Counted from the first letter of the stretch, positions 18,438 through 27,317 are shown. The stretch is 64,000 bases of DNA from Planctomycetia bacterium (GCA_021413845.1 JAIOPP010000067.1:1-64000); one strand, 5' to 3'. Program-made: numbers and translations. The notes: generated by a model from the letters alone, not told the origin.

Positions 18438-18788
18438 GACTTCCGGCGGCGGCTATGAAGGTCGAAGCAGCCTCTTAGCGACCCTGGCCGGATTGCCGGC
18501 AAGGAGCCCGCTCGGTGCCGTCTGCTTGGGGAAATCGGCTGCAAACCGGCCTGACTTACCGAATAAAGTGATTGCAGCGAGGCCGCCGGCACCACCTTTT
18601 CGGCACATAAGCTGCGGAAGCGTCTTCTCGCTCGAAGCGGTCGGATTAAAGTGGTAAGGATGCTAGACGTATCTGTAGCAGTCGTCTTTAATCCGGCGTT
18701 TTTACTTGCCTGATCGTAAGCTTCATCCGACAATCGATAGAGATAGTCGCTGCGCATTTCTACACACGCGATTCCGTCCACCCTTCTC
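18438..18788. other. Intergenic region with a probable terminator hairpin
   Basis: About 350 bases without a gene. CGGATTAAAG (18642-18651) and CTTTAATCCG (18686-18695) are perfect 10-base complements; the enclosed 34 bases have a smaller internal stem (gcta/tagc). The right arm is followed by GCGTTTTT. It may terminate the upstream gene, although it lies about 200 bases after its stop. Confidence 0.5.
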
Positions 18789-20189
18789 ATGGTCGTTATG
18801 CCGATGTTTTTAGCTCGCTTATTCCTCGACCGTCGCACTCCTTACGCCCTCTTTGCCGCCGCTATGGTAGGAGGGCTGCTCTTCCTAGAAGGTCCGCAAA
18901 AGGAGTTGCCGCGTTCGGCAGGATGCTTTAATCAACAGCAAGCGGTGGGAGGCGTGCGCGTCGACGCCTCGGGTGCGATCCGTCGTTTGGAGTTGGACGG
19001 TTTGAACGCGTTGGCTCGTGAGCGCGCAGACGTGGCGGCGTCGATCGCTCCGGAGATGAAGCGTGCGCACGGGATGCGTAAGATTTCGTTACGGGCGTTG
19101 GAAGCGGCGGTGGCGAAGAACCTGAAGACGGGGAATCCGATCTCGGACGAGATGAAGCTGTTGGCGGGCCTGCAAGAGATCCGCTACGTGTTCGTGTACC
19201 CGGAGCAACAAGACATCGTGTTGGCGGGCTTCGGCGAAGGCTGGAAGATCACGGCTCGGGGAGACATCGTCGGAGCGACGACGGGTAAGCCGGTCATGTT
19301 TCTCGACGATCTGCTGACGGCGCTGCGGCACGCGGAGCAAGCGGCGCAAGGGGATATCTCGTGCTCGATCGATCCGACCCCCGAAGGGCTCGAACGTCTG
19401 CGTCGTCACGTGGCGACGTTGACCGAGATCGGCGATCCGCAAGCGACGAGCCAAGGAATCGAGAAGGTGTTGGGTCCGCAGATGGTCACGGTGTCGGGCT
19501 TGGCTTCGACGTCGCACTTCGCGCACGTCATGGTGGCGGCCGACTATCGGATGAAGCGGATCGGGATGAACTTAGACCCGAGCCCTGTGCCGGGCCTGAC
19601 GAGCTACGTGCAATTGTTGAGCGGCGGCGGTCGAGGCATGTCGGCGGTAGCGCCCCGTTGGTGGCTGGTGCCGGACTTCCAACCGGTGCTGACGGACGAA
19701 GCGGGCTTGGCGTTCGAGTTGCGCAGCAAGGGGGTGAAGTGCCTGACGGAAGACACGGTGTTCACGGCCGGCGGCGTCAAGGCGCAAGCGGGCAAGTCGA
19801 GCCCTGCGGCGCAACGTTGGGCGGACATGCTGACGACGAAGTACGCGGAACTCGCGCAGAAAGAACCGGTGTTCGCGGAGTTGAAGAACGTGATGGACTT
19901 GGCGGTGGTGGGGGCCTTGATCCACAAGGAAGAGTTGGCACGCAAGGCGGGCTACAGCTTCCCGCTGTTACTGAACTCGACGGAATTGCCGACGGACAAG
20001 CTCCCTGAGGTGAAGCAGACGGACAGCGTGGCGAGCATGTTGAAGAAGGGTACGAACTGGATCATCTCGGCCTCGGGCGGGGTGCAGATCAACGCTTGGG
20101 CATTGGCCTCGGAGAAGCAAACCGGCCCGGAACTCGACTCCCTCCGCCCCAAACTCGCCGAACCCGCCAAACATTGGTGGTGGGATTAA
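18789..20189 (+). CDS. DUF1598-type secreted/membrane-anchored protein
   Basis: A 466-residue protein with an N-terminal hydrophobic segment (about residues 18-33) and then a conserved-looking body: LQEIRYVFVYPEQQDIVLAG (at about 128-147), EGWKI, GKPVMFLDDLL, CSIDPTPEGLERL and VAADYRMKRIGM. This pattern matches the planctomycete DUF1598 family as I remember it; its function is not known. The C-terminus ends KHWWWD. An alternative start is Met4. Its 3' end overlaps the convergent mfnE-like gene by 4 bases. Confidence 0.8.
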   Translation: MVVMPMFLARLFLDRRTPYALFAAAMVGGLLFLEGPQKELPRSAGCFNQQQAVGGVRVDASGAIRRLELDGLNALARERADVAASIAPEMKRAHGMRKISLRALEAAVAKNLKTGNPISDEMKLLAGLQEIRYVFVYPEQQDIVLAGFGEGWKITARGDIVGATTGKPVMFLDDLLTALRHAEQAAQGDISCSIDPTPEGLERLRRHVATLTEIGDPQATSQGIEKVLGPQMVTVSGLASTSHFAHVMVAADYRMKRIGMNLDPSPVPGLTSYVQLLSGGGRGMSAVAPRWWLVPDFQPVLTDEAGLAFELRSKGVKCLTEDTVFTAGGVKAQAGKSSPAAQRWADMLTTKYAELAQKEPVFAELKNVMDLAVVGALIHKEELARKAGYSFPLLLNSTELPTDKLPEVKQTDSVASMLKKGTNWIISASGGVQINAWALASEKQTGPELDSLRPKLAEPAKHWWWD

Positions 20190-20827
20190 GCGAACGAGGA
20201 TGTCGCGCGATAACGCGTCTCGGGGAAACCCGGCTCGCGAAAGTTGACGAACCGCACGTGAGGAATCCCTCGCGCCGCCGTATTGAAATAGTGATCGACG
20301 TAGTCGTTCGCCGTGGCTGAGTGAAACGTTGAAGCCGGCGTCGTCGACTTCAGCAGCACGAGCTCCTCGGCACCCAAGAGCGTTGCGGCCCGGGCGGCGA
20401 TCGAATCGCTCGACACGCTCCAATCGGCCGGCAAAGGATCGCAGCCCTCAACCGCTTGCGAGCACGTCGCATCGTGCTGCATGAAAGCCCAAGGATCGAT
20501 CCATGCCAGACCGGGGCTCGACGCGCGCTCGCTGGTCGTGCGAGCGTCGAAGCTAGTGATCCTCGCGCATTGCGGCATGAGCGCCGCCAGCATTTCGTAG
20601 TGGATCTGCATCGCGCGAATGCAAAGCCAATGCGCGGCTCGGTCGTCGAAACCGAGCGTTCGTTGTTGCTCGGCAATGGCATCGACCAAAGCTCCGCCGC
20701 CGGCAAGAAACAGCGTCTGCGCGGGAACTTGCTCGGCGGTCCAGCGTTGAAGATCGTCGACGAGCGTCGGGCTCGTCAGCAAGCTTCCGCCGACTTTGAC
20801 GATGCGGCGCATCACGTCGCGCGCCAT
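20186..20827 (-). CDS. mfnE: MfnE-like amino acid kinase family protein (methylofuran biosynthesis)
   Basis: A 213-residue protein of the amino-acid-kinase fold: RIVKVGGSLLTSP at the N-terminus, FLAGGGALVDAI for the second glycine-rich loop, and WSVSSDSIAARAATLLGAEELVLLK in the C-terminal half (the S-D-S-x-A and L-x-x-x-K features). In archaea MfnE phosphorylates the aminomethylfuran phosphate to its diphosphate, the activated half that MfnF joins to the glutamyl-tyramine half. The gene begins one base after the stop of the MfnD-MfnF fusion gene, so the two are translationally coupled. Other kinases of this fold are possible by sequence alone; the neighbour makes MfnE most likely. Confidence 0.8.
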   Translation of the reverse strand: MARDVMRRIVKVGGSLLTSPTLVDDLQRWTAEQVPAQTLFLAGGGALVDAIAEQQRTLGFDDRAAHWLCIRAMQIHYEMLAALMPQCARITSFDARTTSERASSPGLAWIDPWAFMQHDATCSQAVEGCDPLPADWSVSSDSIAARAATLLGAEELVLLKSTTPASTFHSATANDYVDHYFNTAARGIPHVRFVNFREPGFPETRYRATSSFA

Positions 20828-20828
20828 G

Positions 20829-22877
20829 CTAACGATCCTCGCCGATCAAGCGGGCCAGCGCATACGCCGGGCCGACCGTGGACGCATCCGTTCCCAGTTC
20901 CTCGGCCAAGGAGATGATCGCGCCGGCCCAGCCTCGGCGCGCGAGCACTTCGCGCGCGAGGAACTCTCCTTGTCCGCAGACGACGAACAGATCCGTCGTC
21001 GACGAGCGTCGTTGCTCCACTTGATCGAGCGCCGCGGAGATCGTCCGCACTTGCGCTTCGCGCACCGCTTGCGCCATGGCTTGTGCATCGTGAGCGTCGA
21101 ACGACGTGCGATCCGCGCAGACCATGCGCGCCAAGCGTTCCAGTGCGAATTCCTTCGTCGCAGGTCGGCCGTCGGCCGTGGCGACGTCGTCGCCATCTTC
21201 GGCGAGGTTGCCGAGAATCAAATAGGCATCGCGTGTCGTGGCGAAGAGCTCTTGAGCGGTGCCGCAAAGCCGGCCGCTCCAAGGCAGCGCCTGCGCAACG
21301 GCGCAAATCGGGCTTCGCACGACTCCCGTGTAGACCAATTCGCCGCTTGCCAAGCGATCGGAGTCGGTGCGTCCTTCGACTTCGGGCTTGCCGGCGACGA
21401 AAGGAATCAGATCGGTCGTGGTCGAGCCGATGTCGATCAAGATCCCCGTCAGCTTCGAGAACTTTCGCGCCGCAAAAGCCGCCGTGGCATACCAATTCGA
21501 CGCCGAGGCTTCGAGCCACCGGAGCTTCGCCTCTGCCGGCGCGACCATCGCGCCATCGGTCAACAAGACTCGCACCTCGACCGCCTTTCCCGTTCCGGAG
21601 AACGCCGTTTCGACGGCGTCGACGATCGCCGCGACCCCTGCTTGTTTCGTGCGAAAGCAATCGGCAAGCTCGCCGGTCATCGTCACGGCCACGCGTCTAA
21701 ACTCGGGCGCGTCGGCAAGGAGCGCGATGAGCGCTGCGGTCAGTTGTGCCGGCCGTTGCCACAACGGAAACGCTTGCGAGCGCACGAAGCCGGCGCCATC
21801 CGAGGCCTTGAGGTTCGCTCCGCCGATATCGAGTGCGAGCACGCGCGTCGTGGCGTCGCGCACGTTGCCGTCGGCATCGAACTCGACGACCTCGGAGCGA
21901 AACGATAACGTCGGCGGTCGTCCTTGCGCCACGTCGAGCATCGCGCGGGCCAGGCTCGCCTCGGCGAGGGCGCGCAGTCCGACGTACGAAGTGGTCAGCC
22001 GCGGGTTCACTTCGATCACGTAATCTTCCGAGCCGTCTTCGGCCGCGCCGAGAACGAGATCGAGTCCGATGAAGCCGGTCCATGCGGGCATCGCGTCGCC
22101 GGCCGCGAGCGCTAAGCGTCGGGCACGCGCGGCGAGGTCGGTCGTCAGCGGAACCTTGCCGCCGAGATATTCGAAGCGCCCTTCCTCTTTGATGCGCTGA
22201 GTGCAGGCCGGCAGTGCGAAGGTGCCTGCAGGGCCGCGCAGCAGGCCGATGCTCGCCGCTTGCCCGACGACGTAGCGCTCGAGCCGCCAAGTGCGCGGAG
22301 ATTCGCCGCGCGCATCTTGCCGGGTTTCATTCAAGCGGCGTACGTCGACGGAGCCGCAACCGTCGATCGGCTTGAGCACCGCCGGGGCCAGGAAATGCTT
22401 CGGCCACAAGTCGTCGGGGGTCAGCCGGATGCCCGTCGGGGTCGGGATATTGCCGGCGCGCAACGTCTCGGCGACGGCGTGCTTGTCCGAGGCCCAAGCG
22501 ATGAACTCGGCCGAAGGGGAAGCCAGCCGTCCGTTCAGTTGTTCGACGCGGCGCGCGAGCCCAGCAAGCACGCCATCGGTTTCCGGCGCAATCAGCAGCG
22601 CAAGGTCGGCCGCGGCCGCCAGGCGATCGAACGCTTCGGCCCGTTCCGCTTCGGAGTCGACGAGAATCGCGTTTTGAAAGTCGGGCGTTTGCGCGGCTAG
22701 CGCGGAGTCGAGCAGCCAGGAGACTTCGATCCCGTCGAGGGCTGTGAAATCGGCGACCAAGGTGTGGCGCATCGCCGCGGCTTCCGCCAGCAGCGGGCCG
22801 TGGTCGTCGAGTTCTCCCGTGTGCCGATTCGCGATGAGCCCGCCGCCGGTGACATGTTCGTAAACGAAGATTCGCAT
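20829..22877 (-). CDS. Fused MfnD-like ATP-grasp ligase and MfnF-like synthase (methylofuran biosynthesis)
   Basis: The start is ATG 22877 (MRIFVYEHVTGGG), giving 682 residues; the open frame extends upstream but reads as non-coding. Residues 1-335 are an ATP-grasp ligase: AWASDKHAVAETL, PAVLKPIDGCGS, and the metal-binding end YVIEVNPRLTTSYVG. This resembles MfnD, which links glutamate to tyramine (tyrosine in bacterial methylofuran). Residues 346-682 are an ASKHA/hydantoinase-A-like domain: VLALDIGGANLKASDG, GILIDIGSTTTDLIP, and VVCGQGEFLAREVL. This matches the MfnF family, formerly an uncharacterised H4MPT-linked C1 protein. The two enzymes act in sequence on the same intermediate. No stop or ATG lies at the junction. 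Confidence 0.85.
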   Translation of the reverse strand: MRIFVYEHVTGGGLIANRHTGELDDHGPLLAEAAAMRHTLVADFTALDGIEVSWLLDSALAAQTPDFQNAILVDSEAERAEAFDRLAAAADLALLIAPETDGVLAGLARRVEQLNGRLASPSAEFIAWASDKHAVAETLRAGNIPTPTGIRLTPDDLWPKHFLAPAVLKPIDGCGSVDVRRLNETRQDARGESPRTWRLERYVVGQAASIGLLRGPAGTFALPACTQRIKEEGRFEYLGGKVPLTTDLAARARRLALAAGDAMPAWTGFIGLDLVLGAAEDGSEDYVIEVNPRLTTSYVGLRALAEASLARAMLDVAQGRPPTLSFRSEVVEFDADGNVRDATTRVLALDIGGANLKASDGAGFVRSQAFPLWQRPAQLTAALIALLADAPEFRRVAVTMTGELADCFRTKQAGVAAIVDAVETAFSGTGKAVEVRVLLTDGAMVAPAEAKLRWLEASASNWYATAAFAARKFSKLTGILIDIGSTTTDLIPFVAGKPEVEGRTDSDRLASGELVYTGVVRSPICAVAQALPWSGRLCGTAQELFATTRDAYLILGNLAEDGDDVATADGRPATKEFALERLARMVCADRTSFDAHDAQAMAQAVREAQVRTISAALDQVEQRRSSTTDLFVVCGQGEFLAREVLARRGWAGAIISLAEELGTDASTVGPAYALARLIGEDR

Positions 22878-22989
22878 GGAAACGAGACCGAGTCGGGGCG
22901 TCGGGCGGAGCGTGGTCGTGTGGGTAAACGGCCGTCGAAGGGGCAAAATTCGACGGCGGAACAGGCATCGGTTATCATCGAAAAGGAAA

Positions 22990-24093
22990 TTGCCCGCAAC
23001 CTCGCTCTCGAGATCGATCGTGCTGCGCTTAAATCCGATATTCCTGTTCGCCGCGATCGTGTGCGGTGGATCGTTCGCCGAACGGCCCGCGCACGCCGCG
23101 GAAGACGGCAAGCGCACGGTCGACGTGCCGCGCTACGGCGTGCGAACGCGCGTGCCGCAAGCATGGAACCTCATCGATTGGGGGACCGACGATCGGGCTT
23201 TCGAGTTGCAGTTGCCGCAAGACCGCGGGTCGAAGGTCGGGCATGTGCGCTGCACGTTGAGCATTGCCCCGGCGAGCTTGGAAGATGTGCAAAGTCGGGC
23301 TCGCGTCGCGATCGTCGACCCGAACGCCAAGCCGAAAGTCACGCGGAAGTTGCGCGTCGACGAGATTGCCGCGCTCGCCTCGCCGGCTTGGCCGGAAGAG
23401 TTGGTAAAGAAGTTTGCGCGGCGCTTAGTGATCGAATGGGAATGCGAAGACAGCGAAGGACGGCGCTGGTTCGAGCGGAGCGTGCATGTCATCGGCGACG
23501 GCATGATGTACGTGTTTTCGATCGACTCCGATGAAGCTCACTACGACGCTTTCTCGCTCGACTTTACCGACATGTGCGCCGAGTTGAAGATCAAGACGCC
23601 TGACAACAAGCTGCAACCGCTCGAAACGGGCCACTGGCTGCAACGCGACTTCCGCTTCGGCTTCAAGTTGCCGGAGAAATGGCGGCCGGTGTTCAGTTTA
23701 AACGCCCGCGTGCTGTTTCTGGCGACGGGCACGGCGCACGGCACCTTCAACGACGCACTGACCGTACATGCTTCGTTGCCGCAGCCGTTGAACCTCGAAC
23801 AGCTCAAGCTCGACATTCCGGAGCAAGTCAAGAAACGAGACGCCGCCGCGACGGTCGAGTGTCGCATCGTCGAGCAGGGGAACATCAAGATTTTGGAAAC
23901 GCTCGTCCGCTCGAAGCGGCGCGACTTGGAAATCACGACGCTGGAACGTCGCTTCCAGACCCGCACGCGGAACTACGACGTGAAGCTCAGCTGCGCGACC
24001 GAGGAGTTCCAACGACGCGAAGCGGAATTTCGGGCCGTACTCGACAGCTTCATCGAGTTGCCGCCGAAAGACCTAACCGGCAACGCCACTTAA
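22990..24093 (+). CDS. Secreted protein of unknown function
   Basis: The start chosen is TTG 22990, which has an AAAGGAAA ribosome site immediately upstream. It gives a signal peptide (hydrophobic LNPIFLFAAIVCGG, cleavage near AHAAEDG). GTG 23020 is the alternative, and the frame further upstream lacks coding character. The mature part, about 340 residues, seems to hold two similar halves: PRYGVRTRVPQAWNLIDWG early and RDFRFGFKLPEKWRPVFSLN later, each followed by charged strands and ending near LDFTDMCAELKI and AVLDSFIELPP. This suggests a duplicated domain of the kind that follows the pattern aFsvalPegW. No enzyme motif is seen. It is divergent from the methylofuran genes. Confidence 0.75.
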   Translation: MPATSLSRSIVLRLNPIFLFAAIVCGGSFAERPAHAAEDGKRTVDVPRYGVRTRVPQAWNLIDWGTDDRAFELQLPQDRGSKVGHVRCTLSIAPASLEDVQSRARVAIVDPNAKPKVTRKLRVDEIAALASPAWPEELVKKFARRLVIEWECEDSEGRRWFERSVHVIGDGMMYVFSIDSDEAHYDAFSLDFTDMCAELKIKTPDNKLQPLETGHWLQRDFRFGFKLPEKWRPVFSLNARVLFLATGTAHGTFNDALTVHASLPQPLNLEQLKLDIPEQVKKRDAAATVECRIVEQGNIKILETLVRSKRRDLEITTLERRFQTRTRNYDVKLSCATEEFQRREAEFRAVLDSFIELPPKDLTGNAT

Positions 24094-24139
24094 GCCGCAC
24101 GTGGCATAACGGCGGCGGCTCTTAATGCAGCCGCGTTAT

Positions 24140-24967
24140 TTAGAAGATGCCGAGCTGGTCGCGGGCCGCTTCCGTCATTCGGTCGGGTGTCCACGGCGGG
24201 ATCATGACGAGCTTCACTTCCACTTCTTCGACCCCCTCGATCCGCTTCAAAACATCCTTCGAGTTTTGAATCAACTGCGGGCCGGCCGGGCAAGCCGGGC
24301 TCGTCATCGTCATGTCGATCGCGATGTGCGATTTGCCTTCCGGCCGTTCGTTGAGCGTCACGCCGTAGATCAGCCCGAGATCGACGATGTTGACGAACAG
24401 TTCCGGATCGATCACTTGCTTGAGGGCCTCGCGAATCGAATCTTCGCTGATCGCGGTCGAGCCGGCTTCGCCGGGCTCGGCGATCGTCGGGACGGGCGAA
24501 GCTTCCGAAGCGTTGACCACCGTGGCTTGCGGCGCGGTCGCCGCTGCGGCGGAGCTATCGGGAACCGAGCGCTTCGACTCGACCGGCGCGCCGGCCGTGG
24601 CCGGAGTCGGGGGCGCGGAGGCAACGGACGTCGGGCCGTGGCCGATGCGAACGAAGATCCCCTGCCCTTCGACCTTCACTTCGTACGAGCCCGTGGCTCG
24701 GGTCGCGGGCATGGTTAGTGCGTGGCCGTTGCGAATGTCGAACTTCGCGCCATGGCGCGGGCAAGCGATGGAAAAACCTTCGAGCGTGCCGTCGCTCAGG
24801 GGGCCGTCGTCGTGTGTGCAGACATCATCGATCGCGAAGATCTGCCCGTCGACGTTGAAGAGCGCGAGTAGTCGGTCGTCGAGCTCGCAGATGATGCGCG
24901 CGCCGGGCGGAAGCTCGGCGAGGACGGCTGCTTTTTGCCACGTTTCTTGCGTAATGGTATCGCTCAT
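24140..24967 (-). CDS. Rieske ferredoxin fused to a SufT/MIP18-type domain
   Basis: A 275-residue protein in two parts. Residues 1-110 are a Rieske-type [2Fe-2S] domain with ligands Cys50-x-His52 (DVCTHDDG) and Cys69-x-x-His72 (ACPRHGAKF). An Ala/Pro/Ser-rich linker covers about 112-170. Residues 173-275 are a DUF59/MIP18 (SufT, PaaD-like) domain: IREALKQVIDPELFVNIVDLGLIYGV, here cited in pieces as VIDPEL, NIVDLGLIY and MTSPACPAGPQL with its conserved Cys. SufT domains help iron-sulfur maturation. It is last in the SUF run, 5 bases after sufD, so a role in cluster assembly or in electron supply to it is likely. Confidence 0.9.
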   Translation of the reverse strand: MSDTITQETWQKAAVLAELPPGARIICELDDRLLALFNVDGQIFAIDDVCTHDDGPLSDGTLEGFSIACPRHGAKFDIRNGHALTMPATRATGSYEVKVEGQGIFVRIGHGPTSVASAPPTPATAGAPVESKRSVPDSSAAAATAPQATVVNASEASPVPTIAEPGEAGSTAISEDSIREALKQVIDPELFVNIVDLGLIYGVTLNERPEGKSHIAIDMTMTSPACPAGPQLIQNSKDVLKRIEGVEEVEVKLVMIPPWTPDRMTEAARDQLGIF

Positions 24968-24972
24968 ATAAG

Positions 24973-26325
24973 TTAGGCGTATTCTCGAATGCGGCGGCTG
25001 ATGGCGAGCCCGAGGGCTTCGCGAACGCTCTCGATCTCGATCCGATCGAAGACTTGTTGAAAGAATCCGGAGACGATCATGCGAACCGCTTCTTTGCGCG
25101 TGAGGCCCCGCGAGCGGGCATAGAAGATCTGATCTTCATCGACCCGCCCCGCCGTGGCTCCGTGCGTGCAGCGGACGTCGTCGGCTTCGATCTCGAGGCC
25201 GGGAATCGAATCGGCGCGGGAGTTGTCGGAGAGCATCAGGTTGTCGTCGCGCTGATAGGCGTCGGTCTTTTGCGCGTCTTTGTCGACTCGGATCATACCG
25301 CGCCACACGAGCCGGGAGTCGTCTTGCAGAGCCCCCTTATAAAGCAGATCGCTCTTGCAGTTCGGTTGTTCGTGGTGTTGGAGCGTGTGGTACGACAAAT
25401 GTTGCCGGCCTTCGGTAAACATCACGCCGTTCACTTGTGCGCGAGCATGCGAGCCGGCGAGCGCGACGTGTTGGTTCACCTTCGCCAAGCGTGCGCCGAG
25501 TGCGCCGATCGTCCATTGCAGATCGCCGTCGTCGGCGACCGTCGCCTTTTGATGGGCGAAGTGCCAAGTGCCCGAGCCCCAGTGTTGCAAGTTGACGTAC
25601 CGCAGCCGAGCGGCGCGGCCGACGAAGAGCTCGATCGAACCGCAATGCAGCGCGAGGCTGTCGTCGCCGGCGGTCTCGGAGAGGAACGTCGCTTGCGCGC
25701 CGTCTTCGAGAATGACGAGCGTCTTACCGAGATCGACCGTGGCGAAATTGCTCGTAGCGGCATCGGCCGCCATGACGGAAAGACTGTGCAGCGGCAGGCG
25801 GGCCGTGACGTTGCGCGGGACGTACAGCAACGTGCCGCCGGTCCAGAACGCGGCATGCAACGCGGCGAATTTATCGGCCCCGATGTCGACGAGCTTGCGC
25901 TCGAAATAAGGACGGAGCAAGTCGCCGTGCTCGACGACGAGCGCATCAAGACTGCCGAACAGAATTCCTTGCTTAGCCATTTCGTCGGTCAGAAAGCTCG
26001 TGACGTGTCGGCTGTTGGCAACCGTCATCGCGCCGCCGAGCTCGACATCGGCCGAAAGCCGGGCCGCGGTGGAAGCGTAGTTCGCTAAGTCGGGGCTCGT
26101 CGTCGCCGCGGCCGAATCGGCGAGGCGGGCGAATTTATCGAGCTTGAACATGCGAATGTCGGTTCGCATCCACTCTTCTTCCTTGCGCGACGGCAGCGGC
26201 AATTCGGAGAACTTCTGCCACGCGCTGCGGCGCAGGTCGACAAGCCAAGCCGGCTCACGACGTTCGGCGAGAAACGCTTCGAACGAAGCGGCGGTAAATC
26301 CAGTCGGCATCATCGTGGTTGACAT
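24973..26325 (-). CDS. sufD: SUF Fe-S assembly protein SufD
   Basis: From ATG 26325 (MSTTMMPTG) the protein has 450 residues; a TTG at 26361 is less likely. The N-terminal part has RREPAWLVDLRRSAW and LPLPSRKEEEWMRTD, typical of SufD. The C-terminal half is the beta-helix core shared with SufB: YVPRNVTARLPLH, VALAGSHARAQVNG, VWRGMIRVDKDAQKTDAYQ, SIPGLEIEADDVRCTHGATAG and DEDQIFYARSRGL. SufD forms the scaffold complex with SufB and SufC. The gene lies downstream of sufC and sufB but is separated from sufB by two small unrelated genes. Confidence 0.93.
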   Translation of the reverse strand: MSTTMMPTGFTAASFEAFLAERREPAWLVDLRRSAWQKFSELPLPSRKEEEWMRTDIRMFKLDKFARLADSAAATTSPDLANYASTAARLSADVELGGAMTVANSRHVTSFLTDEMAKQGILFGSLDALVVEHGDLLRPYFERKLVDIGADKFAALHAAFWTGGTLLYVPRNVTARLPLHSLSVMAADAATSNFATVDLGKTLVILEDGAQATFLSETAGDDSLALHCGSIELFVGRAARLRYVNLQHWGSGTWHFAHQKATVADDGDLQWTIGALGARLAKVNQHVALAGSHARAQVNGVMFTEGRQHLSYHTLQHHEQPNCKSDLLYKGALQDDSRLVWRGMIRVDKDAQKTDAYQRDDNLMLSDNSRADSIPGLEIEADDVRCTHGATAGRVDEDQIFYARSRGLTRKEAVRMIVSGFFQQVFDRIEIESVREALGLAISRRIREYA

Positions 26326-26400
26326 GGGGAAATCAGCGGAAGTCGAAAAAATAGAAGGCAAACCGGCGACGCATGCGATCGAATTCGATCGGACGTTCTT

Positions 26401-26814
26401 CTACGATCCGGTAGCGGAATTAGGGGCGGAGTTCGCGGACGAATGCGTCGGCATCGGAATCGAGGATAGCGGGTCTTGCGCGACGGAGATGGGTAATCCT
26501 AAGACACAACGAGTTTGAACTAAATCGCTCCCGCTGCCCGACAGTGAAAGCCGGCCGGTCATGCCGGAGCCCAACTCCTTGAGATCATGCTCGTATGCCG
26601 TGATCGCTTTGATTTCGAGTCGGATCGGCTGAGGATCAATTCGAGTTGCGGTTTCGCTCCCGTCTTTCGAGGTGTTGAAGGAATAGCGATACATCGATTC
26701 GAAAACATCTCCGATTCGTAGAGCGACATCGCCGCACCGGCCGACCACATGCAGGAACTCCGTCGGACCTTCGTCGACAAGGCCGCTTACGGTGAACTCC
26801 AGGTTGCGATTCAT
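26401..26814 (-). CDS. Small protein of unknown function, beta-barrel-like, partner of the upstream gene
   Basis: A 137-residue protein whose start overlaps the stop of the upstream gene (ATGA at 26811-26814), so both are translated together. The segment GRCGDVALRIGDVF, the strand LEIKAITAYEHDL and the loop GSGMTGRLSLSGSG are spaced like the beta-barrel of elongation-factor domain 2, a fold also found in small stand-alone and immunity-type proteins. The C-terminal 30 residues are Ser/Ala/Pro-rich. It has no membrane segment. Codons are more AT-rich than those of sufB and sufD on either side. Function unknown; an antitoxin or immunity role for its neighbour is a guess. Confidence 0.6.
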   Translation of the reverse strand: MNRNLEFTVSGLVDEGPTEFLHVVGRCGDVALRIGDVFESMYRYSFNTSKDGSETATRIDPQPIRLEIKAITAYEHDLKELGSGMTGRLSLSGSGSDLVQTRCVLGLPISVAQDPLSSIPMPTHSSANSAPNSATGS

Positions 26815-27287
26815 GATCGATCGTCTTCGCTGGAAGACGCCTCGCGATTAAAAAAGTCGATCTGCTCGTCGGTCAGGTAGGAAAAAGCGGTCGTGACTTG
26901 TCCGAAGTCGTCTTGAAGGTAATTTTGCAGTCGGGTGTTGTTGGCGATGGTTTGCGGCAACTCAAACTTCAGACGCGATAATATTTCCTTCGCTCTTGTT
27001 GCGGAGAGCACGATCACATCGGGATTCGCAGCAAACTCACTCGGAACCATCGGAAGAACGACTTCCTTCTCGTACTCCTTCATGCAATTCGATTCGTTCA
27101 GCGGAGTCGGCAACGATTCGATCGGTGCCATATACAACACGCCTTGACCGAAACGGGAAGCGGCAACGGCAAATAACGTTGCAACTAAAGGATCCGTCGA
27201 TGTCGGCGTATGCCTTAGTGCGACTAAACCTGGATTGCCGGGCCAACCAAGCGAAGTACCTCGGTAAAGATATCTAGAAACCGTCAT
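26811..27287 (-). CDS. Small protein with ADP-ribosyltransferase-like R-S-E pattern
   Basis: A 158-residue cytoplasmic protein starting 30 bases after the sufB stop. The N-terminus reads YLYRGTSLG (Arg9). Then comes HTPTSTDPLVATLFA (Ser30 within an STS-like strand followed by a helix), and then EYEKEVVLP with an E-x-E pair (Glu73, Glu75). R-x, STS and E-x-E in this order and spacing are the hallmarks of arginine-type ADP-ribosyltransferases. No closer family was recognised. Base composition is lower in GC than the suf genes, which suggests transfer. The downstream overlapping gene could be a protective partner. Assignment is motif-based only. Confidence 0.55.
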   Translation of the reverse strand: MTVSRYLYRGTSLGWPGNPGLVALRHTPTSTDPLVATLFAVAASRFGQGVLYMAPIESLPTPLNESNCMKEYEKEVVLPMVPSEFAANPDVIVLSATRAKEILSRLKFELPQTIANNTRLQNYLQDDFGQVTTAFSYLTDEQIDFFNREASSSEDDRS

Positions 27288-27317
27288 GCAAATAAAGAGA
27301 ACGTGGCAGCTGCGGCG

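Noticed and set aside
18789-20189. DUF1598 gene considered as horizontally acquired because of its uniform g-ending codons.
   Set aside because: The family is native to planctomycetes and no flanking mobile signs exist; codon impression could not be measured.
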